DNA of 64,000 nucleotides from JADLGL01 sp963823045 (GCA_963823045.1 CAWGKA010000012.1:124001-188000), one strand, 5' to 3'. Positions 1 through 8,959 are shown, numbered from the stretch's first letter. Translations and numbers: made by a program. The notes: generated from the sequence alone by a model not told the origin.

Positions 1-2
1 CG

Positions 3-602
3 GACGTCGACGGGCTCTATTCCGCCCCGCCGGTTGCAAACCCCGACGCCCGCTTCATCGAGCTGGTCGAGCGGGTGACGCCGGAAATCGAGGCGATGGC
101 GGGCGTTGCCGAGACCGAACTATCCCGTGGCGGTATGAAGACCAAGGTCGAGGCCGCGCGGATCGCGACCACCGCCGGCACCACGATGGTGATTGCCGAC
201 GGTCATCGGCTGCATCCCCTCGCGGCTATTACCGGTGGGAGCCGCTGCACCTGGTTCCTGGCCGAGATGAAGCCTGGGGCTGCGCGCAAGAAATGGATTT
301 CGGGGCATCTCAAAACTTACGGCGCCGTGATTATCGACGCTGGCGCCGCGCGCGCCCTGCGCAGCGGCAAGAGCCTGTTGCCGGCCGGGGTGACCGGCAT
401 CGAGGGAACGTTCCAGCGCGGCGATGCTATCCGCATCGTAGGCCCCGAGGGTGAGGAGATCGGGCGTGGGCTGATTGCCTTCGACGCCGCCGACGCCGAT
501 CGGATTCGTGGCCGCAACAGTGCGGAAATCGAGACGATACTGGGCTATGCGGGGCGACCGGAAATGGTGCACCGCGACGACATGGTCCTCGGTGGTCTCT
601 AG
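3..602 (+). CDS. proB: Glutamate 5-kinase, C-terminal part (cut by left edge)
   Basis: Glutamate 5-kinase phosphorylates L-glutamate with ATP, the first step of proline synthesis. The window opens inside the gene, so only the last 199 residues are visible; the family is about 370 long. The fragment starts at a DVDGLY segment and carries GGMKTKVEAARIA (about residues 43-55), typical of the amino-acid-kinase fold. It ends in a PUA domain (about residue 92 onward, with KKWISGHLKTYG and SLLPAGV). proA lies on the same strand about 0.7 kb downstream, but an opposite-strand cupin gene separates them, which is unusual for proBA. The stop codon sits in a CTAG that may also hold the cupin stop. Confidence 0.93.
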   Translation, partial: DVDGLYSAPPVANPDARFIELVERVTPEIEAMAGVAETELSRGGMKTKVEAARIATTAGTTMVIADGHRLHPLAAITGGSRCTWFLAEMKPGAARKKWISGHLKTYGAVIIDAGAARALRSGKSLLPAGVTGIEGTFQRGDAIRIVGPEGEEIGRGLIAFDAADADRIRGRNSAEIETILGYAGRPEMVHRDDMVLGGL

Positions 603-1067
603 CTTGGCGGAAGGGGCCGGTCCGTCGACGGGGGTCGCATTGGCCAGGCCGTCTGCGCCTAGATAGACGGCGAGGATCTTGACCGGCGCGTCGCCATGAT
701 TGGTGGCGTTGTGCGGCCACTGGAAGGCCTCCATGAAGGAGTCTCCGGCGACCATGTGCCGGACGCCCTCAGTCCCGTAGTCAACGTCCACCTCGCCTTC
801 GAGGATGTAGACGAAGAGCGGCACGTCGTGGATGTGCCAGCCGGTGTCCCCGCCGGGCGGGATGGTAACGATCGCCGCCGTCACCTCAGGGGTGCCGGCA
901 GGATAGGCGATGGTCTGGCCGATGATGGTCTGATTGCCGGAAAAAAGCGGCGTGAGAAGGTTCTGATATTGGCTGGGCTGTGGGGCGTTGGACTGCGCCA
1001 GGGCGGGCGTGCCGACCAGGGCGATTGCCAAGAACGCCGCAGCGCCGGCCATACGCAACTCAACCAT
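599..1067 (-). CDS. Secreted cupin-domain protein (probable single-base frameshift near 3' end)
   Basis: A small periplasmic cupin. From ATG 1067 (GGAG about 7 bases upstream) the protein begins with a signal peptide ending PALAQ, then a single cupin barrel. Cupin motif 1 is visible as TGWHIHDVPLFVYILEGE (His-x-His and Glu metal ligands), and a motif-2-like segment FQWPHNATN follows. As read, the frame has no stop after the domain and runs antisense through proB to position 120. Those extra residues look like pure antisense translation. Skipping one base near the end brings in TAG at 601-599, giving about 155 residues, normal for the family. I therefore end the gene there and treat the long extension as an artefact. 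Substrate unknown. Confidence 0.7.
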
Positions 1068-1227
1068 TACGGGAACTCCAGACAAAAACGCGCTACGAAG
1101 AGTCCCGGACTAGAGTGGCCGATCAGGGTAAACAGAGCCTTGACGCCGCGACGAAAAACTTGCCCCCGCCGTCTCGACGGCGCGATGGTGGCACCCCTTC
1201 GGGGGCGGCGCCGTTGTTGATTGGCGG

Positions 1228-1279
1228 TCGGGAGCGTGCCAAACAGCTTGCCTCCCGGAACGTTTCGTTCGGGAAGGGA
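1228..1279 (+). promoter_or_regulatory. proA leader with two mutually exclusive hairpins
   Basis: Upstream of proA, CGGGAG (1229-1234) can pair with CTCCCG (1252-1257). The alternative is a hairpin CCC(g)GAACG (1254-1262) / CGTTCGGG (1266-1273), which uses part of the same CCCG and covers the start of the GGGAAGGGA Shine-Dalgarno sequence (1271-1279). Two further hairpins lie upstream (CGCCGTC-tc-GACGGCG at 1167-1182; CCCC-TTCG-GGGG at 1194-1205). The pairing is seen in the sequence. A regulatory role (ribosome-site masking or attenuation) is inference. Confidence 0.3.
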
Positions 1280-1287
1280 TTTTGACC

Positions 1288-2598
1288 ATGGCCGTTGCCA
1301 ACCTCATTGTTGATCGTGAGACGCCGGGCCTTTCGGCGCACGAGCTTGCCGAAGCTATGGGCGAGCTTGGCCAGGCTGCGCGCCGCGCCGCGGCCGAGTT
1401 GGCGGCTGCCTCGACGGAGACGAAGAACACGGCGCTTCGCGCCATGGCTGAGGCGATCCGCCGAAACGCGGCGTCGATCCTTGCGGCCAATGCGGCCGAT
1501 CTTGAAGCCGCCGAGGCGGGCGGCATGCCCGATGCCTTCCGTGATCGCCTGACGCTCAACGAGCAGCGGGTCGAGGCGATGGCGACCGGCGTCGAGGAGA
1601 TTGCCGCGCTGCCCGACCCGGTCGGGTCGGTGCTGGCCGCCTGGGATCGCCCGAACGGATTGCGGATCGAGCGCGTGCGCACGCCTCTCGGCGTCATCGG
1701 CGTCATCTATGAGAGCCGCCCCAATGTCACGGCCGATGCCGGGGCGCTGTGCCTTAAGGCCGGCAATGCGGTGATCCTGCGTGGCGGTTCGGAATCGCAG
1801 CGCTCGTCGGCCGCCATCGGCGAATGTCTGCGCGAGGGATTGCGGGCCGGCGGGTTGCCGGAGGCGGCGATCCAATTGGTGCCGACGCAGGATCGCGCCG
1901 CGGTCGGTCACATGCTGCGCGGGCTCGGCGGCAATATCGACGTTATTGTGCCACGCGGCGGCAAGAGCCTCGTCGGCCGTGTGCAGAGTGAGGCCTCGGT
2001 GCCGGTCTTTGCCCATCTCGAAGGCGTCTGCCACGTCTATGTCGATGCGAAGGCCAATCTGGAGATGGCGAAGGAGATCGTCGTCAACGCCAAGATGCGC
2101 CGCACCGGCATTTGTGGCGCCGCCGAGACGCTGCTGGTCGATCGGGCGGCGGCCGAAACGCATCTGAAGCCAATCCTCGACGCCCTACATCAGGCGGGCT
2201 GCGCCATCCGCGGCGACGACGCCGTACTCGCCGCGGTCGGCTATGCCGATGTGGCGTCGGAGGCCGACTGGTCGACGGAGTATCTCGACGCCATCATTTC
2301 GGCCCGCTTGGTCGACGGTGTCGACGCGGCGGTCGAGCACATCGCCCGCTACGGCACGCAGCACACCGATTGCATCGTCACTGACGATCAGGCGACGGCG
2401 GAACGGTTCCTGGAACGGGTCGACAGCGCCATCGTCCTTCACAACGCCTCGACGCAGTTCGCCGATGGCGGCGAGTTCGGCATGGGCGCGGAAATCGGCA
2501 TCGCCACGGGCAAGCTCCATGCGCGCGGTCCGATCGGTGTCGAGCAGCTAACGGTGTTCAAATACCGCGTCAGGGGTTCCGGCCAGACGCGGCCATAG
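1288..2598 (+). CDS. proA: Gamma-glutamyl phosphate reductase
   Basis: Reduces glutamyl-5-phosphate with NADPH to glutamate-5-semialdehyde, the second step of proline synthesis, in the cytoplasm. The 436-residue protein has the aldehyde-dehydrogenase fold. The catalytic Cys lies in RRTGICGAAETLL (about residue 276), and the conserved GVIYESRPNVT and LKAGNAVILRGG blocks are present. ATG 1288 is chosen over an in-frame TTG at 1282 because AAGGGA lies 8 bases before it. The first 40 residues are a little longer than in E. coli ProA. It does not abut proB here, so it probably has its own promoter or leader. The Sel1 gene follows closely. Confidence 0.96.
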   Translation: MAVANLIVDRETPGLSAHELAEAMGELGQAARRAAAELAAASTETKNTALRAMAEAIRRNAASILAANAADLEAAEAGGMPDAFRDRLTLNEQRVEAMATGVEEIAALPDPVGSVLAAWDRPNGLRIERVRTPLGVIGVIYESRPNVTADAGALCLKAGNAVILRGGSESQRSSAAIGECLREGLRAGGLPEAAIQLVPTQDRAAVGHMLRGLGGNIDVIVPRGGKSLVGRVQSEASVPVFAHLEGVCHVYVDAKANLEMAKEIVVNAKMRRTGICGAAETLLVDRAAAETHLKPILDALHQAGCAIRGDDAVLAAVGYADVASEADWSTEYLDAIISARLVDGVDAAVEHIARYGTQHTDCIVTDDQATAERFLERVDSAIVLHNASTQFADGGEFGMGAEIGIATGKLHARGPIGVEQLTVFKYRVRGSGQTRP

Positions 2599-2612
2599 TG
2601 GGTCCAAGAGTC

Positions 2613-3461
2613 ATGCGTATTCATTCGGTCTTTCCCGTCGCCTCATTGTTTGTGGCTGCCATCCTCGCGGTGGCGCCGGTCAATCTCGCCTTGGCGCAGT
2701 CGACGGTCGATGCTGCGGTTGAAGCGCTGGACGCCCGCGACTTCGAAACGGCGCTCGCCATTCTGCAGCCGCTCGCCGACGCCGGCGATCCGATGGCAAT
2801 CTACTATCTCGGCGACATGTACCGGCTCGGCTACGCCGTCGATCCGGATGTCGTCCATGCAGCCGACCTCTACACCCAGGCTGCAGAAGCGGGTGTTCCC
2901 GAAGCCCAGGACACGCTGGCCCTGATGTATCTGCGCGGCATGGGCGTCGAGCAGGATGCGACGCAGGCGGTCTATTGGCTGCAGCAGGCGGCCGATCAGG
3001 CTTATGGTCCCGCCGAGGTCGCGCTCGGCCTTCGCTATCTCAACGGCGAAGGCGTCGACAAGGATGTCGACGTGGCCCTGCAATGGTTCCACACCGCGGC
3101 CGACCAAGGCCTGCCCGAGGCGCAGTATCAGCTCGGCCTGATGTATGCGACCGGCAATGGCGTCGAGCAGGACTACGCGCAGGCAGTGGCCTGGACGCAG
3201 CTGGCGGCCGATCAGGGCTTCCTTGCGGCGCACTACAATCTCGGCGTCGCCTATGAGGCAGGGCAGGGCGTGGAGGCCGATCCGATCCAGGCCTTCTTCC
3301 ACTTCGCGGTCGCCTACGTCATGTCCGGCCAAGGGCAGGACGGCCCGATCTTCCCGGCGCTGAATGATGCCGCCCAGGCGCTGACCCGGGAGCAGCAACA
3401 GCAAGGTCTCGCCGACGCAAGGGCTTGGATCGACGCCCATACTGCAGGCCCGGCGAACTAG
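2613..3461 (+). CDS. Secreted Sel1-repeat (TPR-like) protein
   Basis: A 282-residue exported protein with a signal peptide (cleavage likely after NLALAQ, about residue 29). Five consecutive Sel1-like repeats run from about residue 60 to 245, each with the pattern A-xx-LG-x-MY-xxG-x-GV-xx-D-xx-A-xx-W-xxAA-xxG. Such repeats form an alpha-solenoid used for protein-protein contacts; no catalytic motif is present. ATG 2613 is used because the upstream GTG at 2598 overlaps the proA stop and would place five residues before the signal peptide. It sits between proA and nadD in the housekeeping run. The specific partner is unknown. Confidence 0.85.
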   Translation: MRIHSVFPVASLFVAAILAVAPVNLALAQSTVDAAVEALDARDFETALAILQPLADAGDPMAIYYLGDMYRLGYAVDPDVVHAADLYTQAAEAGVPEAQDTLALMYLRGMGVEQDATQAVYWLQQAADQAYGPAEVALGLRYLNGEGVDKDVDVALQWFHTAADQGLPEAQYQLGLMYATGNGVEQDYAQAVAWTQLAADQGFLAAHYNLGVAYEAGQGVEADPIQAFFHFAVAYVMSGQGQDGPIFPALNDAAQALTREQQQQGLADARAWIDAHTAGPAN

Positions 3462-3502
3462 GCCCCGATTTGCCGTTTTCGCTTCCGCCTCATGCACGAG
3501 GC

Positions 3503-4081
3503 ATGCGGATCGGGCTGTTCGGCGGCTCGTTCGACCCGACGCATCGCGGTCACGTGACGGCGAGCGAGACGGCGCGCCATCTCCTCGGCCTGGATCAGGT
3601 CTGGTGGCTGGCGACGCCTGGCAATCCGCTGAAGGGGCACGGGCCGAGCGAGAGCCTTGCCGAGCGCATCGAAACGGCGCGGGCGATGACCCAGGGTCGG
3701 CATATCAGCGTCACCGGCATCGAAGCCGAGATCGGCACCCGCTACACGGCCGATACCGTCGCCTGGCTGAAACGCCGGCTCAAATCGGTGTCGCTGGTGT
3801 GGATCATGGGCGCCGACAATCTCGTTGGCTTCCACCGTTGGCATGGATGGCAGCGTCTCGCCGCAGAGGTGCCGATCGCCGTTGTCGATCGCCCCGGCAG
3901 CACGCTGCCGGCTCTCTCGGCGCCCGCGGCGCGGCAACTTGGGCGTTGGCGCATCCCGGAGCGATTGGCCGCAACATTGCCCGATCGGCGGCCGCCCGCC
4001 TGGGTTTTTCTGCACGGACCGCGGATTGCTCTGTCGTCAACGGAGCTGCGGCAGTACCGCCAAAGAAAAGCCTCGTCTTGA
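3503..4081 (+). CDS. nadD: Nicotinate-nucleotide adenylyltransferase
   Basis: Transfers AMP from ATP to nicotinate mononucleotide, making deamido-NAD in NAD synthesis. The 192-residue protein starts MRIGLFGGSFDPTHRGH, the nucleotidyltransferase signature (GGSFDPxHxGH). It ends with the ISSTxLR-like motif as IALSSTELRQ, and has GADNLVGFHRWHGW in the middle, as in bacterial NadD. ATG 3503 places the signature at residue 1; the longer open frame upstream adds unconserved residues. The order nadD-rsfS-rlmH matches the usual alphaproteobacterial operon. Confidence 0.95.
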   Translation: MRIGLFGGSFDPTHRGHVTASETARHLLGLDQVWWLATPGNPLKGHGPSESLAERIETARAMTQGRHISVTGIEAEIGTRYTADTVAWLKRRLKSVSLVWIMGADNLVGFHRWHGWQRLAAEVPIAVVDRPGSTLPALSAPAARQLGRWRIPERLAATLPDRRPPAWVFLHGPRIALSSTELRQYRQRKASS

Positions 4082-4139
4082 AACCTTCACCAATTCGCCC
4101 TTATGTTTCTGATGGCGAGCCAATGGGTTCGCGCTCATT

Positions 4140-4157
4140 GCCGCCCTTGCGGGCGGC
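4140..4157 (+). other. Stem-loop between nadD and rsfS
   Basis: A perfect 7-bp stem GCCGCCC / GGGCGGC with loop TTGC. No T-run follows, so it is not a convincing terminator. It lies in the short leader of rsfS and could affect message stability or translation. Confidence 0.3.
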
Positions 4158-4196
4158 GTCAGGGTGAGGAAAGAGGAACAACCACTGACACCGGCA

Positions 4197-4604
4197 ATGC
4201 AGCCAGGTAGCGCCGTCAAGGCTACCAAAAGTGCTCCGCGATTGAGTTCGCTGACAGTCCCGGACACCCTTACTCAGGTCCTCAAGAGCCTCGAAGACGC
4301 CAAGGCTGAGGACATCGTCTCCATCGATATCACCGGCAAATCGCCTCTGAGCGACGCTATGGTCGTTGCTTCGGGCCGGTCGCACCGCCATGTCGGCGCG
4401 ATCGCGGATCGTTTGATTGCCGATCTGAAAAAGGGAATCGGCGCAACGCCGCGGGTCGAAGGCCTGCCCAATTGCGACTGGGTTCTGATCGATGCAGGCG
4501 ACGTCATCATCCACGTGTTCCGGCCCGAGGTCCGCAGCTTCTACAATCTCGAGAAGATGTGGCAGGTGGATGCCGTAGCGGCACCGCAGATCGTTCCCGT
4601 CTGA
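4197..4604 (+). CDS. rsfS: Ribosome silencing factor
   Basis: RsfS binds ribosomal protein uL14 and blocks subunit joining when nutrients are low. The conserved core runs from about LTQVLKSLEDAKAEDIVSID (translated from about 4267) through VVASGRSHRHVGAIAD, GLPNCDWVLIDAGDVIIHVF and FRPEVRSFYNLEKMW, which cover the whole DUF143 domain. The start is uncertain: ATG 4197 gives 135 residues, and a GTG at 4164 in the same frame gives 146. An AGAGGA stretch at 4172-4177 lies too far from either to decide. It is followed 13 bases later by rlmH. Confidence 0.93.
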   Translation: MQPGSAVKATKSAPRLSSLTVPDTLTQVLKSLEDAKAEDIVSIDITGKSPLSDAMVVASGRSHRHVGAIADRLIADLKKGIGATPRVEGLPNCDWVLIDAGDVIIHVFRPEVRSFYNLEKMWQVDAVAAPQIVPV

Positions 4605-4617
4605 GCGGACGGCACCA

Positions 4618-5097
4618 ATGAGGGTCTCGATCCTCGCAGTCGCGCGGCTGCGTGCGGGACCCGAGCGCGACCTTTGCGAGCGCTATCTGGAACGGGCCCA
4701 GCAGCTTGCCGGCCCGCTCGGTTTCAAGCTCACCATCCGTGAAATCCAACAGAGCCGGAAACCACGTGCGCCTGACCGGTGCGACGAGGAAGGGCAGTCG
4801 ATCGGCGCTGCGCTGCCGGAGGGCGCCATTGTCGTTGCTCTCGACGAGCGGGGCAAAGCATTACCCAGCGCCGATTTCGCGACGCAGATCGGGGCTTGGC
4901 GGGACAATGGCGTCGCCGAGCTTGCCTTCGTCATCGGCGGCCCGGACGGGCTGGCGCCGGCGATTGGCGCCAGGGCCGACCTCATGCTCGCCTTCGGCAA
5001 GATGAGCTGGCCGCATCAGCTGGCGCGGGCCATGTTGCTGGAACAGATCTATCGTGCGCTGACGATCCTGACCGGCCATCCCTATCATCGCGTCTGA
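4618..5097 (+). CDS. rlmH: 23S rRNA (pseudouridine1915-N3)-methyltransferase
   Basis: RlmH methylates pseudouridine 1915 of 23S rRNA using S-adenosylmethionine and acts on assembled 70S ribosomes. The 159-residue SPOUT-family protein has the expected length. It contains the knotted SAM-binding region LAFVIGGPDGLAP and the C-terminal LARAMLLEQIYRALTILTG-HPYH tail diagnostic of the family. It starts 13 bases after rsfS, consistent with co-transcription and a shared role in ribosome maturation. Confidence 0.96.
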   Translation: MRVSILAVARLRAGPERDLCERYLERAQQLAGPLGFKLTIREIQQSRKPRAPDRCDEEGQSIGAALPEGAIVVALDERGKALPSADFATQIGAWRDNGVAELAFVIGGPDGLAPAIGARADLMLAFGKMSWPHQLARAMLLEQIYRALTILTGHPYHRV

Positions 5098-5141
5098 GCC
5101 AGTCGCTCTCCCGCCCAATTCAGCCCTATAACGCTGCCGAG

Positions 5142-6434
5142 ATGATCAGCCGCCGCTCCTGCCGGCCCACGGCCCCGATCCGCACGCTCCTCCGCCTGGT
5201 GGCGCCGCTGGCATTGATGGTCGTTGCCGGCTCCGCCCTCGCACAGGATGCGCCCGCCGACGGGGCGCAGGCCAATTGGCAGGCCGACCTCGATGCGGTC
5301 CTGCAGCAGATCGAGGTGACCCAGGACCGGCGCGACGAACTCCAGCAGGAAGTCGACAATCTCGACCAGGACCGCGCCGCGCTGAACCAGGATCTGATCG
5401 AAACCAACCAGCGCATTCAGGATCTGGAGGGCCAATTCGACGCGATCGAGCAGCGGCTGAGCGAACTGGCGGCGCAGGAAGACGGCGTCCGGGCGCAGCT
5501 GGGCGCCCGCCGCGACGTCCTCGCCGAGGTCCTGGCCGCCTTGCAGCGCATGGGCCAGGCGCCGCCGCCGGCGATGATCATCGAGCCGGAGGATGCGCTC
5601 GCGGCCGTGCGCGGGGCCATTCTCCTCGGCGCCGTGGTGCCGGAGATCAGGGGTGAGGCCGAGGCCCTGTTGACCGACATCGAGCAACTGGTCGCGCTGC
5701 GCCAGGAGCAGGAGGATGAGCGCCAGCGCATCGTCGACGCGGCCACTCAAATGGCGGACGAGCAGGAACGGCTGCAGCTCCTTATCGCGGAAAGGCAGCA
5801 GACGCTCGACCAGACCAACGACACGTTGCAGGCGGAGCAGGATCGGCTCGGCACGCTGGCGGCGATGGCCAACACTCTCGAAGATTTGATAGCCAATTTC
5901 GACGAGGGTACGCCCGCCGACACCGCGGTTGCCGCCGCGCCGGCGCCGATCGAGCCCGGAACGCCGGACTTCCTGGGCGATGCGGATCGGATCGCCCCGG
6001 CAGTGGCGTTTGGGACGGCGCAGCATCTGCTGCCGCGGCCGGCCAATGGCGACCTCGTCACGGGGTTTGGCGAGGATGATGGTCTGGGCGGACGGACGGC
6101 GGGGATCTCCATCGCCACGCGCCCTGGGGCGCGCGTTTCCTCGCCTGCCGATGGCTGGATCGAATTCGCCGGCCCCTACCGTTCCTATGGCAATCTTTTG
6201 ATTCTCAACGCCGGGGATGGCTACCGGATCGTCATGTCCGGTATGGATACTATCGACGTGCAGCGCGGTCAGTTTGTGCTTGCCGGCGAGCCGGTCGGGG
6301 CGATGCGTTCGACCCGGGTGGCCGCTGCCGACAACGTCGTCGCCCTAGGCACCGATCGGCCGGTGCTCTATGTAGAATTCCGCAAAGACGGGGATTCGAT
6401 CGATCCGACCCCTTGGTGGGCGGATCCCTACTAA
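5142..6434 (+). CDS. EnvC-like murein hydrolase activator (degenerate LytM)
   Basis: A 430-residue periplasmic protein. It has a signal peptide (cut after GSALAQ), a long coiled coil of about 210 residues rich in E, Q, D and L, and a C-terminal LytM/M23-like domain (about residues 300-430). Active M23 peptidases need His and Asp in HxGxD and a His in HxHFE. Here the matching segments read TAGISIATRPG and VLYVEFRK, so the zinc ligands are gone. This is the signature of EnvC-type activators, which switch on amidases at the division septum instead of cutting murein themselves. ATG 5142 precedes the signal peptide. It is directly followed by ctpA, the usual Rhizobiales order. Confidence 0.88.
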   Translation: MISRRSCRPTAPIRTLLRLVAPLALMVVAGSALAQDAPADGAQANWQADLDAVLQQIEVTQDRRDELQQEVDNLDQDRAALNQDLIETNQRIQDLEGQFDAIEQRLSELAAQEDGVRAQLGARRDVLAEVLAALQRMGQAPPPAMIIEPEDALAAVRGAILLGAVVPEIRGEAEALLTDIEQLVALRQEQEDERQRIVDAATQMADEQERLQLLIAERQQTLDQTNDTLQAEQDRLGTLAAMANTLEDLIANFDEGTPADTAVAAAPAPIEPGTPDFLGDADRIAPAVAFGTAQHLLPRPANGDLVTGFGEDDGLGGRTAGISIATRPGARVSSPADGWIEFAGPYRSYGNLLILNAGDGYRIVMSGMDTIDVQRGQFVLAGEPVGAMRSTRVAAADNVVALGTDRPVLYVEFRKDGDSIDPTPWWADPY

Positions 6435-6451
6435 CGCAACAAGGTTGGCGT

Positions 6452-7759
6452 ATGTTTCGTAAACTCTCGTTTCTGGCGACAGGCGTTGTGCTTGGCGCCG
6501 CAGTGGTCATTGGCGTCACGCAGCAAGCGTTGGTGACGAGCACCCCGGCTCAAGCCCAAACATCCTCCACCTACCGACAGCTCAATCTCTTCGGCGATAT
6601 TTTCGAGCGCATCCTCGCCGACTATGTCGACGAAAAGACGGACCAGGAACTGATCCAGGCTGCCATCCAGGGCATGATCGGTATCCTGGATCCGCACTCG
6701 CAATACTACACGCAGGACCAGTTTCAGGCGTTCCAGGCCGATCTCACCGGTCAGTTCGGCGGTCTCGGCCTCGAAGTGACGAAGGAAAACGGCGCTGTGC
6801 ATGTGGTGACGCCGATCGACGGCACGCCTGCTGCTGCAGCGGGCGTTCTCGCCGGCGACGAAATTACCGCCATCGATGGCCAAGACACGCAGGACATGAC
6901 GCTCGACGAGGCGGTCGACCTCATGCGCGGCGATCCCGGCACGGACATCACCATTACGATCCGTCGCGAGGGCCTCGACGACCAGTTCCCCGTCACCATC
7001 ACTCGCGCGATCATCCACGCGCCGCAGGTGCGCACGCAGGTGTTCGACAACATCGCCTATATCCGACTCACGGTGTTCGGTACGCAGACGCAGGGCGAAT
7101 TCATCGCCGCGATCGACGACCTCATCGCGCAGATCGGTGGCGATAACATCACCGGCTTCATCCTCGACCTCCGCAACAATGGCGGCGGCTCGCTGGACAC
7201 GGCGATCTCGATCGCCGACGACTTCCTGGAGCAGGGCGAAATCGTCTCAACGCGCGGCCGCAATCCGCAGGACACGCAGCGCTATGACGCGCATGCGGGC
7301 GACGAGACCGGCGGTCGGCCGATGATTGTGCTGGTCAATGGCGGTTCGGCGTCGGCTTCGGAAATTCTGGCGGGCGCACTGCAGGATCATCGCCGGGCGA
7401 CGATCATCGGGACGCAGTCCTACGGCAAGGGCTCGGTGCAGACGATCTTCCCGCTCGGCTCAGATCTCGGCGCCATTCGCCTGACGACGGCGCGCTATTA
7501 CACGCCGTCCGGCCGGTCGATCCAGGACGTTGGCATTACGCCGGACATCGTCGTCGATCAGCCGCTGCCGCAATCGATGCTCGACCTCATGGGCAACGAT
7601 ACGCCGGTCGATGACAATGGCGATCCGATCACCACGTTCGACGTCATTCCGCTCGACCCGACGGAGGATACGCAGCTTCAATTCGCCCTGCAGCTCATGC
7701 GCGGCGAAATCACCGATCCTGCCTATCCGCCTCCGCCGGAAGCCAACCTGCCGAACTAG
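6452..7759 (+). CDS. ctpA: Carboxy-terminal processing peptidase (S41 family)
   Basis: A periplasmic serine protease of 435 residues that trims or degrades envelope proteins from their C-terminus. It has an N-terminal membrane anchor or signal (about residues 5-35), a PDZ domain (about 95-185, with FGGLGLEVTKENGAVHVV at its start) and the S41 peptidase core. The catalytic Ser lies in NGGSASASEILAGAL and the Lys in YGKGSVQT. ATG 6452 is preferred to an upstream in-frame start that overlaps the envC end. In several proteobacteria Ctp enzymes control murein hydrolases, which fits its place next to the EnvC-like activator. Confidence 0.94.
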   Translation: MFRKLSFLATGVVLGAAVVIGVTQQALVTSTPAQAQTSSTYRQLNLFGDIFERILADYVDEKTDQELIQAAIQGMIGILDPHSQYYTQDQFQAFQADLTGQFGGLGLEVTKENGAVHVVTPIDGTPAAAAGVLAGDEITAIDGQDTQDMTLDEAVDLMRGDPGTDITITIRREGLDDQFPVTITRAIIHAPQVRTQVFDNIAYIRLTVFGTQTQGEFIAAIDDLIAQIGGDNITGFILDLRNNGGGSLDTAISIADDFLEQGEIVSTRGRNPQDTQRYDAHAGDETGGRPMIVLVNGGSASASEILAGALQDHRRATIIGTQSYGKGSVQTIFPLGSDLGAIRLTTARYYTPSGRSIQDVGITPDIVVDQPLPQSMLDLMGNDTPVDDNGDPITTFDVIPLDPTEDTQLQFALQLMRGEITDPAYPPPPEANLPN

Positions 7760-7816
7760 TGGGAGGGGCGGCCCACGATCGTCACAATTTTCGATAAGAT
7801 CGGACTCGAATCGGAA

Positions 7817-8959
7817 ATGACAGACGATCTCAGCAAACCTCTTCTGGGAACCGGCCGTCAGCGCAAGGGACCGAACCCGGTCGCCATTGCGCTGACGCTG
7901 CTGGCCGCCGTGCTGGCCGGCATCGCGATCTGGGTGATGATCGACAGCGCGCCGAAATTCTCGGCGGCCCAGACCGAATTCGAAAACCAAGCGGCCGCTG
8001 CCGATACGACGAATGGCGAGGTGGTGATCCGCGCTGCCGATGATGCGGAGCTGTCCGGCGTCATCATCACCACGCCTGACGGCGTTCAACTCAACGGCAA
8101 TGCGCCAGCCAACACCGCAACGGACCCCGTTGCCCTATCGGCGACGCCCGATCCGGCTCTGCTGGAGCCGGGCCCCTACGGTCCGCTGCCGACGATCGCC
8201 GATAGCGGCCTGCGGCCGTTCGATGCCTATGCACGGCCGGAGTCGGCCCTCAGCGCCGGACAGACGCGCATAGCCATCGTCGTCGGCGGGATCGGCATCA
8301 ACCAGGCCGGCACGGAGCTGGCGTTGCAACAGCTGCCCCCGGAAGTGACGCTGGCGCTCGCGCCCTATGGCGACAACCTCGCCACCTGGGCGGCGACGGC
8401 GCGCCAGGCCGGACATGAGCTTCTGCTGCAGGTGCCTTTCGAGCCGCTCGACTATCCGACCACCGATCCGGGTCCGCAGACGCTGATCGCCGCAGATGCG
8501 GCGGCCGACAATGTCGACCGGCTGAAATGGCTGATGGCGCAGGTCACCAGCTATGCCGGCATTGTCTCCTATAGCGGTGGGCGCTTCCTCGCCTCGGCGG
8601 ACGCGCTGACGCCGGTGATCGACGAACTGGCCGCCCGCGGTCTCATGTTCCTCGACGATGGCTCGATCCGGCAGAGCCAGTCCGCCGACGTAGCTACCGG
8701 CGTTCTTCCCTTTGCTCAGGCCGATGTCGTTCTCGACGGCGAAATCAGCGTCGAGGCGATCGACGCGAAGCTGGCTCAGCTTGTGTCGATCGCGCAGGAG
8801 CGCGGTTATGCGATCGCTACGGCCAACGCCTTCCCGGTGACGATCGGTCAGATCGCGGCATGGGCGCAGACGCTGGCGGCGCAGGGCATCGTTCTGGTGC
8901 CGGTGACGGCGCTCGCCAACGACCCGCAGACCGACGCGACAAGGATCCAGCTTGAGTAG
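7817..8959 (+). CDS. Divergent polysaccharide deacetylase family protein
   Basis: A 380-residue protein with one N-terminal transmembrane segment (about residues 22-44), a linker rich in A, T and P, and a C-terminal domain of the divergent polysaccharide deacetylase (DUF610, YibQ-like) family. Family marks are RIAIVVGGIGIN, LPPEVTLALAPYG, ELLLQVPFEPLDYP, GIVSYSGGRFLAS and LMFLDDGS. It is probably an envelope protein anchored in the inner membrane. Whether it removes acetyl groups from a glycan is not established for the family. It follows ctpA, as in related genomes, and its stop overlaps the start of rppH. Confidence 0.88.
   Translation: MTDDLSKPLLGTGRQRKGPNPVAIALTLLAAVLAGIAIWVMIDSAPKFSAAQTEFENQAAAADTTNGEVVIRAADDAELSGVIITTPDGVQLNGNAPANTATDPVALSATPDPALLEPGPYGPLPTIADSGLRPFDAYARPESALSAGQTRIAIVVGGIGINQAGTELALQQLPPEVTLALAPYGDNLATWAATARQAGHELLLQVPFEPLDYPTTDPGPQTLIAADAAADNVDRLKWLMAQVTSYAGIVSYSGGRFLASADALTPVIDELAARGLMFLDDGSIRQSQSADVATGVLPFAQADVVLDGEISVEAIDAKLAQLVSIAQERGYAIATANAFPVTIGQIAAWAQTLAAQGIVLVPVTALANDPQTDATRIQLE

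Noticed and set aside
120..598. Extension of the cupin frame to a 321-residue protein
   Set aside because: The extra 160 residues are exact antisense of proB, contain no domain, and vanish if one base is skipped near the proB stop.
4140..4157. Rho-independent terminator after nadD
   Set aside because: The stem is good but no T-run follows in either direction, and nadD-rsfS-rlmH are normally one operon.
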